NCBI RefSeq assembly: GCF_031326345.1
Contig: NZ_CP133671.1
Coordinates: 4,340,001-4,404,000, forward strand
Source of the DNA: Aureispira sp. CCB-E
Lineage (GTDB): Bacteria; Bacteroidota; Bacteroidia; Chitinophagales; Saprospiraceae
Reading direction: 5' to 3'
DNA: 64,000 nt
Part shown: one piece after another, positions 38,757 to 48,234 of the stretch
Layout of the letters: every line of letters begins with the position of its first letter
Numbering within the stretch: the first letter of the stretch is position 1
Made by a program: the position numbers and the translations under genes
The notes under the pieces: generated by a model
Seen by the model: only the letters and a program-made list of their open reading frames with translations
Database searches by the model: none
Told to the model about the DNA's origin: nothing

Positions 38757-39150
38757 TTTGATCAATCTATTATTTATTTTTTTTAATTTTAATGCTTTAA
38801 TGTGGTAATTTTGTGAGACCACACAACTCTAAATCATAATCTAGCGAGCATGTGTTGTTCCCATAAAGGGACGAATCCAGTTTCATTTTGCTATGGCTCC
38901 TTGGTTTCGACCTGTTATTAAACAGCAAGAATATTGGCTAAACAAATATAACAAAATTGAACACATATTCAAGTTTAAACAATACTTTTACACTGTCCTA
39001 TTTTTTAGTATTTTGCAATTTTTTGATTGCATGATAAAGCCATGATTTTTGCATGATGTCTCCAAATAAGGCATTAAAATAAGAATAGGATTGGCTAAAA
39101 TAATTAGCAAAAGATATTGGTAAAGTTTATAAAATTGTTAAAGAGATATT
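38757..39150. other. Intergenic region between divergent genes
   Basis: 394 bp separating the divergent PLP enzyme and nucleotidyltransferase genes, so it should carry both promoters. It has a GC-richer patch (38840-38930) with a small TCCC-ATAAA-GGGA hairpin and then AT-rich DNA. I cannot assign a known riboswitch or exact promoter. Confidence 0.4.
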
Positions 39151-39867
39151 ATGAAAGCAATGCTATTTGCAGCAGGTTTGGGTACTCGTCTTCGCCCCTT
39201 AACCAATGACCGCCCCAAAGCTTTGGTAAAAGTCCATGGAAAAACACTTTTACAACATGCTGTAGAACACTTAAAATCCTTTGGGATAATAGATATTGTT
39301 ATTAACATTCATCATTTTGGTGAAAAGGTACTAAAAGAATTGGAGGTACATCAGAATTTTGGTTGTTGCATTTCTATTTCAGATGAACGAGCAGCACTGT
39401 TGGAAACAGGTGGAGGCTTGTTAAAAGCTAAAGCACATTTTGAAGAAGAAGAAGCCGTTGTTATTTACAATGTCGATGTACTTTCTAACATCAATTTATC
39501 GACTATGCTCCGCCATCACCAGCAGCACGAGGCTTTAGCAACACTAGCAACACGGAATAGAGAAAGTTCCCGCTATTTGTTGTTCAACGAACAGCAAGAA
39601 CTGTGTGGTTGGACAAACACCAAAACAAAAGCCATTCGACATGTTCGCCCTGCACAAAAAATTCAATCGTATGCCTTTAGTGGCATACACATTATTCATC
39701 CTTCTTTGCTCGATTTGATGACACAAAAAGGCAAATTTTCTATTATAGAAACATACCTCAATTTAGCAGACAAACACAAAATCATAGCCTATCCTCACAA
39801 CCAAGATTATTGGTTTGATGTAGGTAAACCTGAACGTTTGAGAGCTGCATTAGAGTTTTTGGATTAA
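39151..39867 (+). CDS. Sugar-1-phosphate nucleotidyltransferase (MurU/GlmU-N-like)
   Basis: 238 aa, a single NTP_transferase domain with no C-terminal left-handed helix. The start MKAMLFAAGLGTRLRPLTNDRPKAL carries the G-x-G-T-R-L-x-P-L-T nucleotide loop and PKAL motif. YNVDVLSNI holds a metal-binding Asp, and DVGKPERL closes the active site. The size and the LETGGGLLKAKAHF segment resemble MurU-type N-acetylmuramate-1-phosphate uridylyltransferases and mannose-1-phosphate guanylyltransferases. The exact sugar cannot be settled. Cytosolic. The gene stands alone; the region downstream is a palindromic repeat. Confidence 0.85.
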   Translation: MKAMLFAAGLGTRLRPLTNDRPKALVKVHGKTLLQHAVEHLKSFGIIDIVINIHHFGEKVLKELEVHQNFGCCISISDERAALLETGGGLLKAKAHFEEEEAVVIYNVDVLSNINLSTMLRHHQQHEALATLATRNRESSRYLLFNEQQELCGWTNTKTKAIRHVRPAQKIQSYAFSGIHIIHPSLLDLMTQKGKFSIIETYLNLADKHKIIAYPHNQDYWFDVGKPERLRAALEFLD

Positions 39868-39892
39868 ATATATCCATCTTCTTTTATTATAG

Positions 39893-40112
39893 TAGTTCGT
39901 TGATTACCTGCGGTGCTACTTCGTGGTAGCTCCCTGCGGTCGTGAGATCGCTATCGCTTAGTTGTTTACTTTTTTACCAAAAAGATAAAAAAGCACATTT
40001 ATATTAGCTTGATAATCAAATTTTTAACACAAAATACAATAAAACTGTAACTTATTGATTATCAAAACAATAAAGTTTAGCTTCGCTGCTACTGCGTGGT
40101 TTCAACGAACTA
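39893..40112. repeat. Palindromic (MITE/REP-like) element, about 220 bp
   Basis: Bounded by a perfect 11-bp inverted repeat TAGTTCGTTGA (39893-39903) / TCAACGAACTA (40102-40112). Inside are inverted cores TTGATAATCAAA (40009-40020) and TTGATTATCAAA (40055-40066), and a GC-rich AGCTCCCTGCGGTCGTGAGA word (39928-39947) found inverted at 55244-55263. Noncoding; folds back on itself. Same family as the elements at 55103-55302 and 55663-55822. Confidence 0.8.
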
Positions 40113-40288
40113 TTGTTATTACAAAACATTAAAACATCTATAAACAAGGACAAGCTCCTTTTTACCAAGAACAAAGACCGCTTTCATTTTGTTGTTTTAA
40201 GTAGAGATACCATTGCTCTAGCCTTTTGGCTTTAGTCTAAATGAGTGTCCCGTAAATTACATTAGTAAAAATAAACACACACAACTTT

Positions 40289-40672
40289 ATGAAACGATTT
40301 TTCTTCTTTTCCTTTCTAATAATAGGATTTTATCAACTCATTTCTTGTGCCCCTACTCAACCACAGGATGATATCATCTGCAGTACTATTTACAAAAGTA
40401 TAGATGTAGGCATCAATGGCCAGCAACTCGATCGCTACTATACCATTAGAATATCAGATGGGGATACCCTTAAATATGAAGATCCGAATGAGTCCGATAG
40501 TTTTTATCCTGTTATAACTGATGCTTATCATAGTAATTTAGTCAACAAAAAAGATAGCTTTCATTTTGTTGGTTTCTCGAATGGTTCTATTATTGTGGAG
40601 CAAGCCTACATTATTGGAGGAGATGAGTGTCACATTTACCTTCACAAAGGTCCAGAAACCATTGACTTATAA
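40289..40672 (+). CDS. Small lipoprotein of unknown function
   Basis: 127 aa. Hydrophobic signal ending in LISC (lipobox Cys20). The mature part reads as beta strands (YYTIRISDGDTLKYED, SFHFVGFSNGSIIVEQAYIIGGDECHIYL) with a Cys near each end. No motif I know. The DoxX-like gene starts 11 bp after the stop, so the two are very likely one operon; a role together in the envelope is inference. Confidence 0.7.
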   Translation: MKRFFFFSFLIIGFYQLISCAPTQPQDDIICSTIYKSIDVGINGQQLDRYYTIRISDGDTLKYEDPNESDSFYPVITDAYHSNLVNKKDSFHFVGFSNGSIIVEQAYIIGGDECHIYLHKGPETIDL

Positions 40673-40683
40673 AAAAACATTCC

Positions 40684-41115
40684 ATGCAAACTGTTCCTCT
40701 TAATCAGCAAGTTGCTGTGTTAACATTGCGCTTATTATTGGGTTTTATCTTTTTAATGCAAGGATACGGCAAGGTATTTACCTATACAGTAGACGGCATT
40801 TATCAAATGGCATTTGCTACTCAAGCCTATGCTAGTATTCCTAAATTCCTGTTGTTAGGAACAGCTTATTATACTTCTTATGTAGAACTTATAGGAGGGT
40901 TGTTGCTTGTGATTGGTTTAAAACGAGATTATGCCTTATATGCTCTAGCATCTGTTTTGGTTCTTGTAACATTTGGACATGGCTACGCAGAACCTATTTG
41001 GGATTTGTCTCATGTTATGTACCGTGCGATACTTTTAATTGCTCTATTGTTGCTGCCTAGTCAATGGGATCGATTTTCTATCGATTATTATATTAACCAT
41101 AGTCGTTCACTTTAA
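40684..41115 (+). CDS. DoxX family membrane protein
   Basis: 143 aa with four hydrophobic helices. Features of DoxX: TLRLLLGFIFLMQGYGKV in helix 1, a Tyr/Thr-rich loop, VELIGGLLLVIGL in helix 2, ALASVLVLVTFGHG in helix 3, and MYRAILLIALLLL in helix 4. DoxX-like proteins are small inner-membrane proteins linked in different organisms to respiratory or thiol redox chemistry; I infer no specific reaction. Translationally tied to the lipoprotein at 40289 (11-bp gap). Confidence 0.85.
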   Translation: MQTVPLNQQVAVLTLRLLLGFIFLMQGYGKVFTYTVDGIYQMAFATQAYASIPKFLLLGTAYYTSYVELIGGLLLVIGLKRDYALYALASVLVLVTFGHGYAEPIWDLSHVMYRAILLIALLLLPSQWDRFSIDYYINHSRSL

Positions 41116-41189
41116 CTTCATACGATAATTTGCTGTACTAAATAGTATGGCTTTGGCACACTATTAAAATAAATTAAGATTTACTATTT

Positions 41190-41399
41190 ATGAGCAATTC
41201 TAACGATAGCCGCCACTTTGTTACCTTGTTTTTATTATTTATTGGAATAGAAGTTCTTTTGTATACTTTGATTGTTTATTTAGATCTTTTTGGATTAAAA
41301 TTAGAATTTGCCAAGAGAGATCCTGCGTTTATGGTCTTTTATGGTATATCAGCTATTGTCTTCTTTTTTTTCATTAGCAAAGTAGATCGCAAAAGATAA
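41190..41399 (+). CDS. Small two-helix membrane protein
   Basis: 69 aa. Two predicted membrane helices (FVTLFLLFIGIEVLLYTLIVYL and MVFYGISAIVFFFFISKV) separated by a charged loop and ended by DRKR. It begins 74 bp after the DoxX gene on the same strand and is probably part of that small envelope operon. No known family. Its hydrophobic/positive-outside pattern is typical of a real membrane protein rather than a chance ORF. Confidence 0.6.
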   Translation: MSNSNDSRHFVTLFLLFIGIEVLLYTLIVYLDLFGLKLEFAKRDPAFMVFYGISAIVFFFFISKVDRKR

Positions 41400-41780
41400 A
41401 ACAGTGCTTTTTTTAATATTTTTCTTTTAGTCAATAACATATATTTTTCTCCAAAATGGCAAAAACGTGACATACTTTGGCAAGTTTAGTTCATCCAAGC
41501 TTTGCTAATAGTACATATCTTTGTGTTCTAAACAATTCAAATTTTAAAAGGTTATAATAATATATAGATATAAGTAAAAGTTAGTTTTTCTATGCTAGTA
41601 AAACGTTGAATGCTTAATAATAATTTTTTTTGCTTCTTTTTTCTATTTGCAAATTTTAAAAGTTTCAAAGTTTACAATTACATTTATTGTAATCTTCTGA
41701 TTAATAAAGAAAATAAAGACTCAACTTCTTAAGCCTATAGAATAGAATTATGTTAAATAATAAATTAAAATTTTATTAAA
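41400..41780 (+). other. AT-rich intergenic region
   Basis: 380 bp of very AT-rich DNA with no convincing ORF or strong hairpin. It presumably contains the promoter of the two-repeat lipoprotein at 41781, which I cannot pinpoint. Confidence 0.4.
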
Positions 41781-42791
41781 ATGAACACCTTTAAACACTT
41801 TTTTCTACTCATTGTTACATTTTTTTTAGTTGTTTCTTGTTCAGAACAAAATGAAGTAATCACTCCATCTACTTCTACGGATGCAAACAATACGACTATC
41901 ACAAATACTAGTAATAATATAATTAATAACACACCTTGTGGCACACCAGTAGTTAGTACATTTAATGCAGGGCAGCACATTAATATTGGAACGGTTACTG
42001 TAACCAATACCGCAACACAACTATTTGTTACTTTTTCGACACAAAACAACTGGGTTTTAGGACAAACACATCTATATGTTGGCTCTTTGGCAAATATGCC
42101 CGCTACTCCAAATGGAAATCCTAAAATTGGAAATTTCCCATCTAGTACTACACACAGCCCTATGGTAACCACCTTTACATATACATACGATTTGTCTACT
42201 TTGGATTCTTGCTTTATTGTTGCGGCACACGCTGAGGCACACTTACTAAATAGTGAGGGCGAAATTGTTCAGTCCGAAACAGCTTGGGCTAATGATGTCC
42301 AATTTAATAACTCAGGAAGCTGGGCAGGATATATGAACTATTGCGTACAAGAATGTGAACCTTGTGTATACGACACAATTTCTTATGATTTTTATGGTGG
42401 TCAAACAATTTTGGTTGGAAATGTTGAGGTAATCAACGACGCAACCAACCTCTATGTTACTTTTAATACTACTGGAGGATGGAATTTGGCAGAAACGCAT
42501 CTATACATTGGCAGCTTAGCTAATTTGCCCACCAATAATTCCAATACCCCTATTCCAGGACAATTCCCTTATCAAGCCACTCATATTGCAGGAACAACTA
42601 CTTATACCTATACTATTCCCCTATCTTCAATTAGTGATTCTTGTTTTATCATTGCAACGCATGCAAGTGTTAGTCAATCCAATGGCGTTGACGACGAACA
42701 GTATGAAACAGCTTGGAGTTTCGGGACTGAATTCCCTAATACCAACAGATGGGGATGGTACAACGAGTATTGTACTCAGGTTTGCCCATAA
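41781..42791 (+). CDS. Lipoprotein with two tandem beta-rich repeats
   Basis: 336 aa. The signal ends in lipobox VVSC. A Thr/Asn-rich linker follows and then two tandem copies of a roughly 130-residue domain. Each copy runs: G-Q-x-I-x-[IV]-G-x-V-x-V, [QN]-L-[FY]-V-T-F-[SN]-T, W-x-L-x-[QE]-T-H-L-Y-[VI]-G-S-L-A-N, a TYTY/FTYTYDL strand, DSCFI-[VI]-A-[AT]-H-A, E-T-A-W, and a W...Y-C-x-[QV]-x-C end. The conserved Cys pairs probably form one disulphide per repeat. The domain recalls secreted Bacteroidota modules of unknown fold; I do not recognise a named family. Located at the cell surface by lipid anchor. A strong terminator follows. Confidence 0.75.
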   Translation: MNTFKHFFLLIVTFFLVVSCSEQNEVITPSTSTDANNTTITNTSNNIINNTPCGTPVVSTFNAGQHINIGTVTVTNTATQLFVTFSTQNNWVLGQTHLYVGSLANMPATPNGNPKIGNFPSSTTHSPMVTTFTYTYDLSTLDSCFIVAAHAEAHLLNSEGEIVQSETAWANDVQFNNSGSWAGYMNYCVQECEPCVYDTISYDFYGGQTILVGNVEVINDATNLYVTFNTTGGWNLAETHLYIGSLANLPTNNSNTPIPGQFPYQATHIAGTTTYTYTIPLSSISDSCFIIATHASVSQSNGVDDEQYETAWSFGTEFPNTNRWGWYNEYCTQVCP

Positions 42792-42838
42792 GCATTTATA
42801 TAAACACGTACAAGTAAGTAAAAAAGCTCTTACTTATC

Positions 42839-42879
42839 AAAGCAGAAAAACTACATTTGGTAGCTTTTCTGCTTTTTTT
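42839..42879 (+). terminator. Rho-independent terminator
   Basis: Stem AAAGCAGAAAA-aCTAC / GTAGc-TTTTCTGCTTT with an ATTTG loop and a seven-T tail, 47 bp past the lipoprotein stop. Confidence 0.88.
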
Positions 42880-43472
42880 ATTCCTATTTTTTTCTTTCCA
42901 CAATAACGATGTGATTACCCTAAGCGAATCCTCTTCGCCCCAAAAACACCTTAGCCTTTATTTTACAATACATAATACATAACTAAAATAACACTACGTT
43001 TTACAGATTTAGAAAACTTTTTAAACTCTTAATTATATGTTAAGAAAATTTTAATAACGGATATAAAACCAAGCTTAAACAAAATTTTATTTCAAATAAC
43101 AAGACTAATCAAAATAAAAAACTTAACACTTCAAATATTACCCTTAAATATATTAAATCTAACTCCTTTTTTAAACGAAATTAGGTTTCGACTTAAAACC
43201 TAATAACAAAATTAAATTTTACTTTTTGTGATTTTTAATGTGTATAATTACAAACAACAACATAGATACAAAACACAAACACCATAATACTTATTCAAAA
43301 TTTTCCTCATTCTACTTAAAACAATTTCAAATGATTCAATTGAAAAACACTAGTTAACATCAATCTATCCAAACACCCTCACAACAGATAAACAAAGGAT
43401 TTAATATTCCCCAATACGACATCCCCCTTGGTAGTACGCTACACACACTTTCTGTTTTAATTAAAACTATTT
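42880..43472 (+). other. Long, extremely AT-rich upstream region of the protease gene
   Basis: Nearly 600 bp of A/T-dominated DNA with no ORF over 60 codons that looks real and no clear hairpin. Its length and composition suggest a regulatory or nucleoid-protein-bound region ahead of the secreted protease, which is inference. Short A and T tracts recur throughout. Confidence 0.4.
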
Positions 43473-45779
43473 ATGATGAAAAATTTATTATTTTTCCTAC
43501 TATTCATTAGTAGTCTTACCTACGCCCAAAGCCCACTTACAGGATCTAACCACTCCTCTCAAAACCATCTCGATCGACCTAGCAAACCACTCAAAATTGG
43601 AGATGAGGAAGCATTAAACATACAGACTCAACATCCTTACAATGCAACTGGTACAACAGGGATTATCTTCGAAAAAGAGTTCTATTCCAAACAAGCTTCT
43701 TACATCAAATTATACTTTAAAAATTTCAACTTAGCGCCAGGTGATTATGTAGAGATTACAGCTCCTAATATTGGAGAATCTATCATTTATGGTGGTCAAG
43801 GGAAAATTATTGATGCTCAGCTAAATACGATCAGTGATTTTTGGACCAAAGTTTTATTTGACGAGCGTATTATTGTTCGTCTCCATGCTCAAAATGCGTC
43901 CAACTACTACGGTTTTGACATAGCACGAGTTGCTTATGGCTATCCACAAGAAAAGATCGATGCTATCTTAGCAGAAAAATCAATTTGTGGTGGTGACGAA
44001 AAAGAACCTATCATTTGCTATAATGGAACAACCATGTACACCAAAGGCCGGGCTGTTTGCCGATTATTAATCAATGGCTCTAGTCTTTGTACAGGTTGGT
44101 TACTAGGTTGTGATGGTCATTTGATGACAAATAATCACTGTGTTGGCACGGCTTCTGCGGCAGCTAACACTGATTTTATGTTCAATTATCATCATACTAA
44201 TTGTAATGGCTCTGGTAATTCCACTTCTGATGTTGTCGCATCTTCTTCTACATTTATCAAAACTAGTTCTACACTAGATTATACGTTACTAAAACTTCCA
44301 AATAATCCAACTAGCACCTACGGCTATTTAAGCTTGAGTTCTGTTGCACCTTCTGTAAATGATCGCATTTACATCGTAGGGCATCCAGGAGGTAGACGCA
44401 AAGAGATTACAGTAAAAACAGACCAAGGAGGTGATGCCAATGGTAATGCACAAGTTAATACCGTGACAACTAATGGCATTCGTTATTATGCTGATACAGA
44501 AGGTGGTAGTTCTGGATCTCCTGTTTTGGATTATAATTCTAATTTAGTAGTTGCCATTCACAATACAGGTGGCTGTACCAACGGTTCTAGTGGTAGAAGC
44601 GATAAGTTAATCGCACACATTGGTAATGACATGCCTAATTGTGGTGTTGATGGAGGCACCAATCCACCAGCCAATTGTAGTTCAACCATAAGTTCTTTCC
44701 CATATACTGAAAGTTTTGAAACCAACTTTGGTGCTTGGACACAAGCAAGTGGTGATGACTTTAACTGGAGTCGCAATTCAGGTGGCACACCTTCTTCTAA
44801 TACAGGACCAAGTGCTGCAAGTAGCGGTAGTTACTATGTTTATATGGAATCATCTTCTCCAAACTACTCTAGCAAACAAGCTATCTTAAATAGTCCTTGT
44901 TTTGACTTATCTGGCTTGAGTTCTCCTAGCTTAACCTTCAAGTATCATATGTATGGTGCTGCTGCAATGGGCAATTTAAAACTAGAAGCAAGCACTAATG
45001 GAACTTCTTGGACTACAATTTGGTCTAAAGCAGGTAACCAAGGAAATTCTTGGCAAACAGCTACTGTCAGTCTAAACAGTTATACTTCCGAAACAGAGTT
45101 AAAGTTACGATTTAATGGTACAACAGGAACAACTTGGCAAGGAGACATGGCTGTAGATGCATTCTCTATATCAGGTACGGCTACTCCAACTTGTATCGAT
45201 ACTCGCTTGACTCTCAAGTTTGATAATTATCCAGAAGAAACAAGCTGGAACATCAAAAATAGTGCTGGTGCTACTGTTGCTTCTGGAGGTACTTATCCTA
45301 ACCAAGCAGATGGTTCTACGCTCAACATCAATCAATGTTTGCCAGCTGGTTGTTACACACTAACTGTTAATGACTCTTATGGAGATGGGATGTGTTGTGC
45401 ATACGGTAATGGTTCTTATTCTCTTAGCAATGCGTCAAGCGGAACTGTTTTAGCTTCTGGAGGAAGTTTTAGCAGTACAGAGACAAAGAACTTCTGTGTC
45501 AATAGCAACGAAAGTGCTAGTGTCGATGTTAACAACGTTGAAAAAGTACAAGGAACCTTCTTAAACGTGTCACCTAATCCATTTACAGATCAACTACAAA
45601 TTCAAACCAATATTGAAGGGCTTACGAATTATACATTGGTGAATTTACAAGGTCAAATTGTAAAAACTGGCACGCTCCAAAATAAAACGGTTGTGTTGAA
45701 TGATTTAAATCGTGGAGTTTATTTTATTACGTTTGCAAACGATAAAAAACAGCTTGTTAGAAAGGTTATCAAACAATAA
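43473..45779 (+). CDS. Secreted trypsin-like serine protease with MAM-like domain and T9SS sorting domain
   Basis: 768 aa. Signal peptide ends LTYAQS. A propeptide-like region (25-170) precedes a chymotrypsin-fold peptidase with triad His222 (TNNHCVG), Asp269 (TLDYTLLKL) and Ser347 (GGSSGSPVL), making it a likely active endopeptidase. A MAM-like beta domain follows (about 415-565: SFPYTESFETNFGAW ... PCFDLSGLSSPSLTFKYHMYG ... MAVDAFSI). Next is a Cys-containing module of about 90 residues (DSYGDGMCC), then a T9SS type A sorting domain (VSPNPF ... GVYFITFANDKKQLVRKVIKQ). Exported to the surface or medium by T9SS. The gene stands alone, preceded by about 600 bp of AT-rich DNA and followed by a strong terminator. 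Confidence 0.92.
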   Translation: MMKNLLFFLLFISSLTYAQSPLTGSNHSSQNHLDRPSKPLKIGDEEALNIQTQHPYNATGTTGIIFEKEFYSKQASYIKLYFKNFNLAPGDYVEITAPNIGESIIYGGQGKIIDAQLNTISDFWTKVLFDERIIVRLHAQNASNYYGFDIARVAYGYPQEKIDAILAEKSICGGDEKEPIICYNGTTMYTKGRAVCRLLINGSSLCTGWLLGCDGHLMTNNHCVGTASAAANTDFMFNYHHTNCNGSGNSTSDVVASSSTFIKTSSTLDYTLLKLPNNPTSTYGYLSLSSVAPSVNDRIYIVGHPGGRRKEITVKTDQGGDANGNAQVNTVTTNGIRYYADTEGGSSGSPVLDYNSNLVVAIHNTGGCTNGSSGRSDKLIAHIGNDMPNCGVDGGTNPPANCSSTISSFPYTESFETNFGAWTQASGDDFNWSRNSGGTPSSNTGPSAASSGSYYVYMESSSPNYSSKQAILNSPCFDLSGLSSPSLTFKYHMYGAAAMGNLKLEASTNGTSWTTIWSKAGNQGNSWQTATVSLNSYTSETELKLRFNGTTGTTWQGDMAVDAFSISGTATPTCIDTRLTLKFDNYPEETSWNIKNSAGATVASGGTYPNQADGSTLNINQCLPAGCYTLTVNDSYGDGMCCAYGNGSYSLSNASSGTVLASGGSFSSTETKNFCVNSNESASVDVNNVEKVQGTFLNVSPNPFTDQLQIQTNIEGLTNYTLVNLQGQIVKTGTLQNKTVVLNDLNRGVYFITFANDKKQLVRKVIKQ

Positions 45780-45815
45780 AGGGATATTTTTTCTTAACAC
45801 AGCAGCAACACAACA

Positions 45816-45848
45816 GACGCCAAGATTTTTTCTTGGCGTCTTTTTTTT
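45816..45848 (+). terminator. Rho-independent terminator
   Basis: 10-bp perfect stem GACGCCAAGA / TCTTGGCGTC, T-rich loop, eight-T tail, 37 bp after the protease gene. Confidence 0.92.
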
Positions 45849-45927
45849 AGTAGTTAGTTGTGCTGCTACTTTGTCTTAGTAGTAGAAATTATCACAAATA
45901 AAATGATATACCTACATAAATCTCCAA

Positions 45928-46033
45928 GGAACTTTTTTTTCTTATTTTGTATTATAATAATTTGCTCATTAACGATATTAACACTCAAACAACCTTACTT
46001 TACTCTAGCTAAACTAAACCTTATCAAAATGAC
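45928..46033 (+). repeat. 106-bp direct repeat, copy 1
   Basis: Identical to 48011-48116 except one A/G change near its middle (CAAACAACC against CAAACGACC). It starts GGAACTTTTTTTTCTT and ends TTATCAAAATGAC. It lies beyond the 3' end of the T9SS gene at 46168-47601. Noncoding as far as I can tell. Confidence 0.9.
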
Positions 46034-46167
46034 AAAAATAGTGACCACTAAATAGCTATTTTATCTGATCTTTGAGTGGTAAAGTATATTTGGGATACAG
46101 AAAAGAACAAGTAGAAGTATTAATGGAAAACGCACTCCACAAGCTCGCTTTAACCAAGCTTATAATT

Positions 46168-47601
46168 TTAGTGCCCAATGACTACTTTCTTAGTGGCATA
46201 TTTTTCATCCGTTATAATTTTCAAGATGTAGATACCTTGCTCTACTCCTGTCACATCAATACTAAAGATATTTTCCCCTTTATAAGCGCACTCAAGCACT
46301 AATTGCCCTGCTGAATTCAGTAATTGAACTTGACCAAGTTCCAAAGCGCTACCATCTAATTCAATATTAAGGAGTACATCTGTTGGTTGTGGAAACGTCT
46401 TAACTTCTATTGGAAGTTTTTCTATCTTAGCAATGGGTACTAAAGAGGATAATGTGGTAGTATCTCCTACTAAGACACCATCTTTTACGTATGCAACAAG
46501 TTGATTTTCAAAACTACCTAAGTGATTAGATTCCTCATCATATAAAAAGCCCAGACCAGAGGCAAAGAATCTACTCTTAGAACTTGAAATGATATTATAG
46601 ATACCAGGATTGGGGCTGTAATTGCTAAGTCTAAATGGTGTAACTTTTTTAATTGCTTTACCTGCTCTATCTTCTGTAATGACACACAACCTATACTCTT
46701 GAGGATAATTAGAAGCCATAATTCCCCCATTAGAAACAAGTTCTTCGTCATGATAATAAGGCAATAAGGAGGTTGTTCCTACAGCAGTTGTTATTGACTG
46801 ATTACCATAATTATTGTTTTTTTGGAAAGATTCTTTTCGAAATGTATAATTGTTCCCTGATCTTGATAACACAGTATATTTCTCTCGTAATAATGAACTA
46901 GAGTTGATGTATACACTTCTCGACTCATACACCAAGACATCCCCCACTTCATAATCATAGGTATTCAAAGTACTTGGCATTTGTTGTCCAATAAAATTAG
47001 TGGGTGTATACTCAATTCCAGCTAATGTGTAATAGAGATCCGAAGTATCTGGAAAGTATACAATTCCATGATTTTTAGATAGTAAAATACTATCACCTAA
47101 AGATAAATGAATTACTTTGATAGAGTCCACTTGTCCCAAAACAGTATCTTGAACAATATTGGTCACGGTTGCTATATTTTGAGTATTTTGATTATAGGTC
47201 CAACTGTCATTTATACTTGCTTGTGTATTGAGAACAAGTGTATCTGGATCATAAAAATTATAAACACCTCCTCCCCCTGAAACCATCTTGCGCTCTAAAA
47301 AATTAGGTTGGTGAGCTTTGATACCAACTCCAGCTGCCAAAAAAGAAACATCATTGAAAAAATAATTTGTTAAACCATTCACTTGTTGCACACTATCCAC
47401 TTCTATTGTTCGAAACACAATCGAAGTCGGTACATAATATAAATCTACAAGAGAATAGGCTTGTATAGGATAAATACTCAAGTTATGAGCTTTATAATTC
47501 GTTTTGCCAGTGATTGAGATAGGTGTCCAATTTTGAGCAAAGGCAGTAGAAATGTTCAAAATCAATAACAAAAGTCCCAATTTTATAGGTAATCTATGCA
47601 T
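46168..47601 (-). CDS. T9SS-sorted secreted protein of unknown function
   Basis: 477 aa. Signal peptide ends ISTAFAQN. A long beta-rich body with recurring DTLVLN, DSILLSKNHGIVYFPD and GDVLVYESRSVY segments resembles many Bacteroidota surface proteins but no named family. The C-terminus is a complete T9SS type A sorting domain (TFPQPTDVLLNIEL ... GIYILKIITDEKYATKKVVIGH). Probably exported through T9SS and either attached to the surface or released. The gene is on the minus strand between two near-identical 106-bp direct repeats, so this roughly 2.1-kb segment may be a unit that can be deleted or duplicated by recombination. Confidence 0.8.
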   Translation of the reverse strand: MHRLPIKLGLLLLILNISTAFAQNWTPISITGKTNYKAHNLSIYPIQAYSLVDLYYVPTSIVFRTIEVDSVQQVNGLTNYFFNDVSFLAAGVGIKAHQPNFLERKMVSGGGGVYNFYDPDTLVLNTQASINDSWTYNQNTQNIATVTNIVQDTVLGQVDSIKVIHLSLGDSILLSKNHGIVYFPDTSDLYYTLAGIEYTPTNFIGQQMPSTLNTYDYEVGDVLVYESRSVYINSSSLLREKYTVLSRSGNNYTFRKESFQKNNNYGNQSITTAVGTTSLLPYYHDEELVSNGGIMASNYPQEYRLCVITEDRAGKAIKKVTPFRLSNYSPNPGIYNIISSSKSRFFASGLGFLYDEESNHLGSFENQLVAYVKDGVLVGDTTTLSSLVPIAKIEKLPIEVKTFPQPTDVLLNIELDGSALELGQVQLLNSAGQLVLECAYKGENIFSIDVTGVEQGIYILKIITDEKYATKKVVIGH

Positions 47602-48010
47602 AGTTAATCTTGTTTAATAATGTATAAATACATATATGTAATCATTCAGAAAAATTATATAAAAACAACCTTCTTTTTTAACTATAATTTTTTATCACTG
47701 GTAAATAACCAGATGACACACCCCTTAAAACTTCTGAATTTTCAGCAAACAGATCATTTACTTGGTTTAAAAATGATTACAAATATACTTTTTGCAAACC
47801 GACAACAACTAAACTAATATACACTAAACATTCAACATTCTAAAATACATAATATTGAGCTTATCAGATAACAATAGCCTACTTCAATACGTAAAACTTT
47901 GATTATCAAACGAAATAAAAGAGCTTTTAACGAGTATTGTTTATCAGCAATTTTACACCAACTTATTTCCACCTCTACTTGCACAGCCTACATAATCCTT
48001 CTTTATTCGG
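47602..48010. other. Intergenic region upstream of the T9SS gene
   Basis: About 410 AT-rich bases between the minus-strand T9SS gene and the second 106-bp repeat. It holds a perfect small palindrome TTTGATTATCAAA near 47898, the core of the palindromic repeat family. No gene is supported. Confidence 0.45.
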
Positions 48011-48116
48011 GGAACTTTTTTTTCTTATTTTGTATTATAATAATTTGCTCATTAACGATATTAACACTCAAACGACCTTACTTTACTCTAGCTAAACTAA
48101 ACCTTATCAAAATGAC
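48011..48116 (+). repeat. 106-bp direct repeat, copy 2
   Basis: Copy of 45928-46033 with a single substitution, 2.08 kb away in the same orientation. It ends about 120 bp before the SDR gene. Confidence 0.9.
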
Positions 48117-48234
48117 CAATTTATTTCTAGTCAAGATATTTTAAGGTACAGTAGCAAGCGGCGTTAATATTGGTTTTCTTTGCCAAAGAAAACGCCACTA
48201 ACAACTGCCAATCCGTTTTAAAATCATAATAAAG

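Noticed and set aside
38823-39150. Possible riboswitch or small RNA between divergent genes
   Set aside because: A small GC-richer patch has only a weak hairpin, and I could not match it to any known RNA class.
39893-40112. CRISPR array or riboswitch
   Set aside because: There are no regularly spaced repeats, no cas genes, and no fit to a known riboswitch. The region folds as one long imperfect palindrome matching elements elsewhere in the window.
45858-46055. Short plus-strand ORF across the first 106-bp repeat, and its twin at 47899-48144 across the second copy
   Set aside because: Both are hydrophobic, of different lengths and unrelated outside the repeat. Their only shared part is the repeat itself, which is better explained as noncoding DNA.
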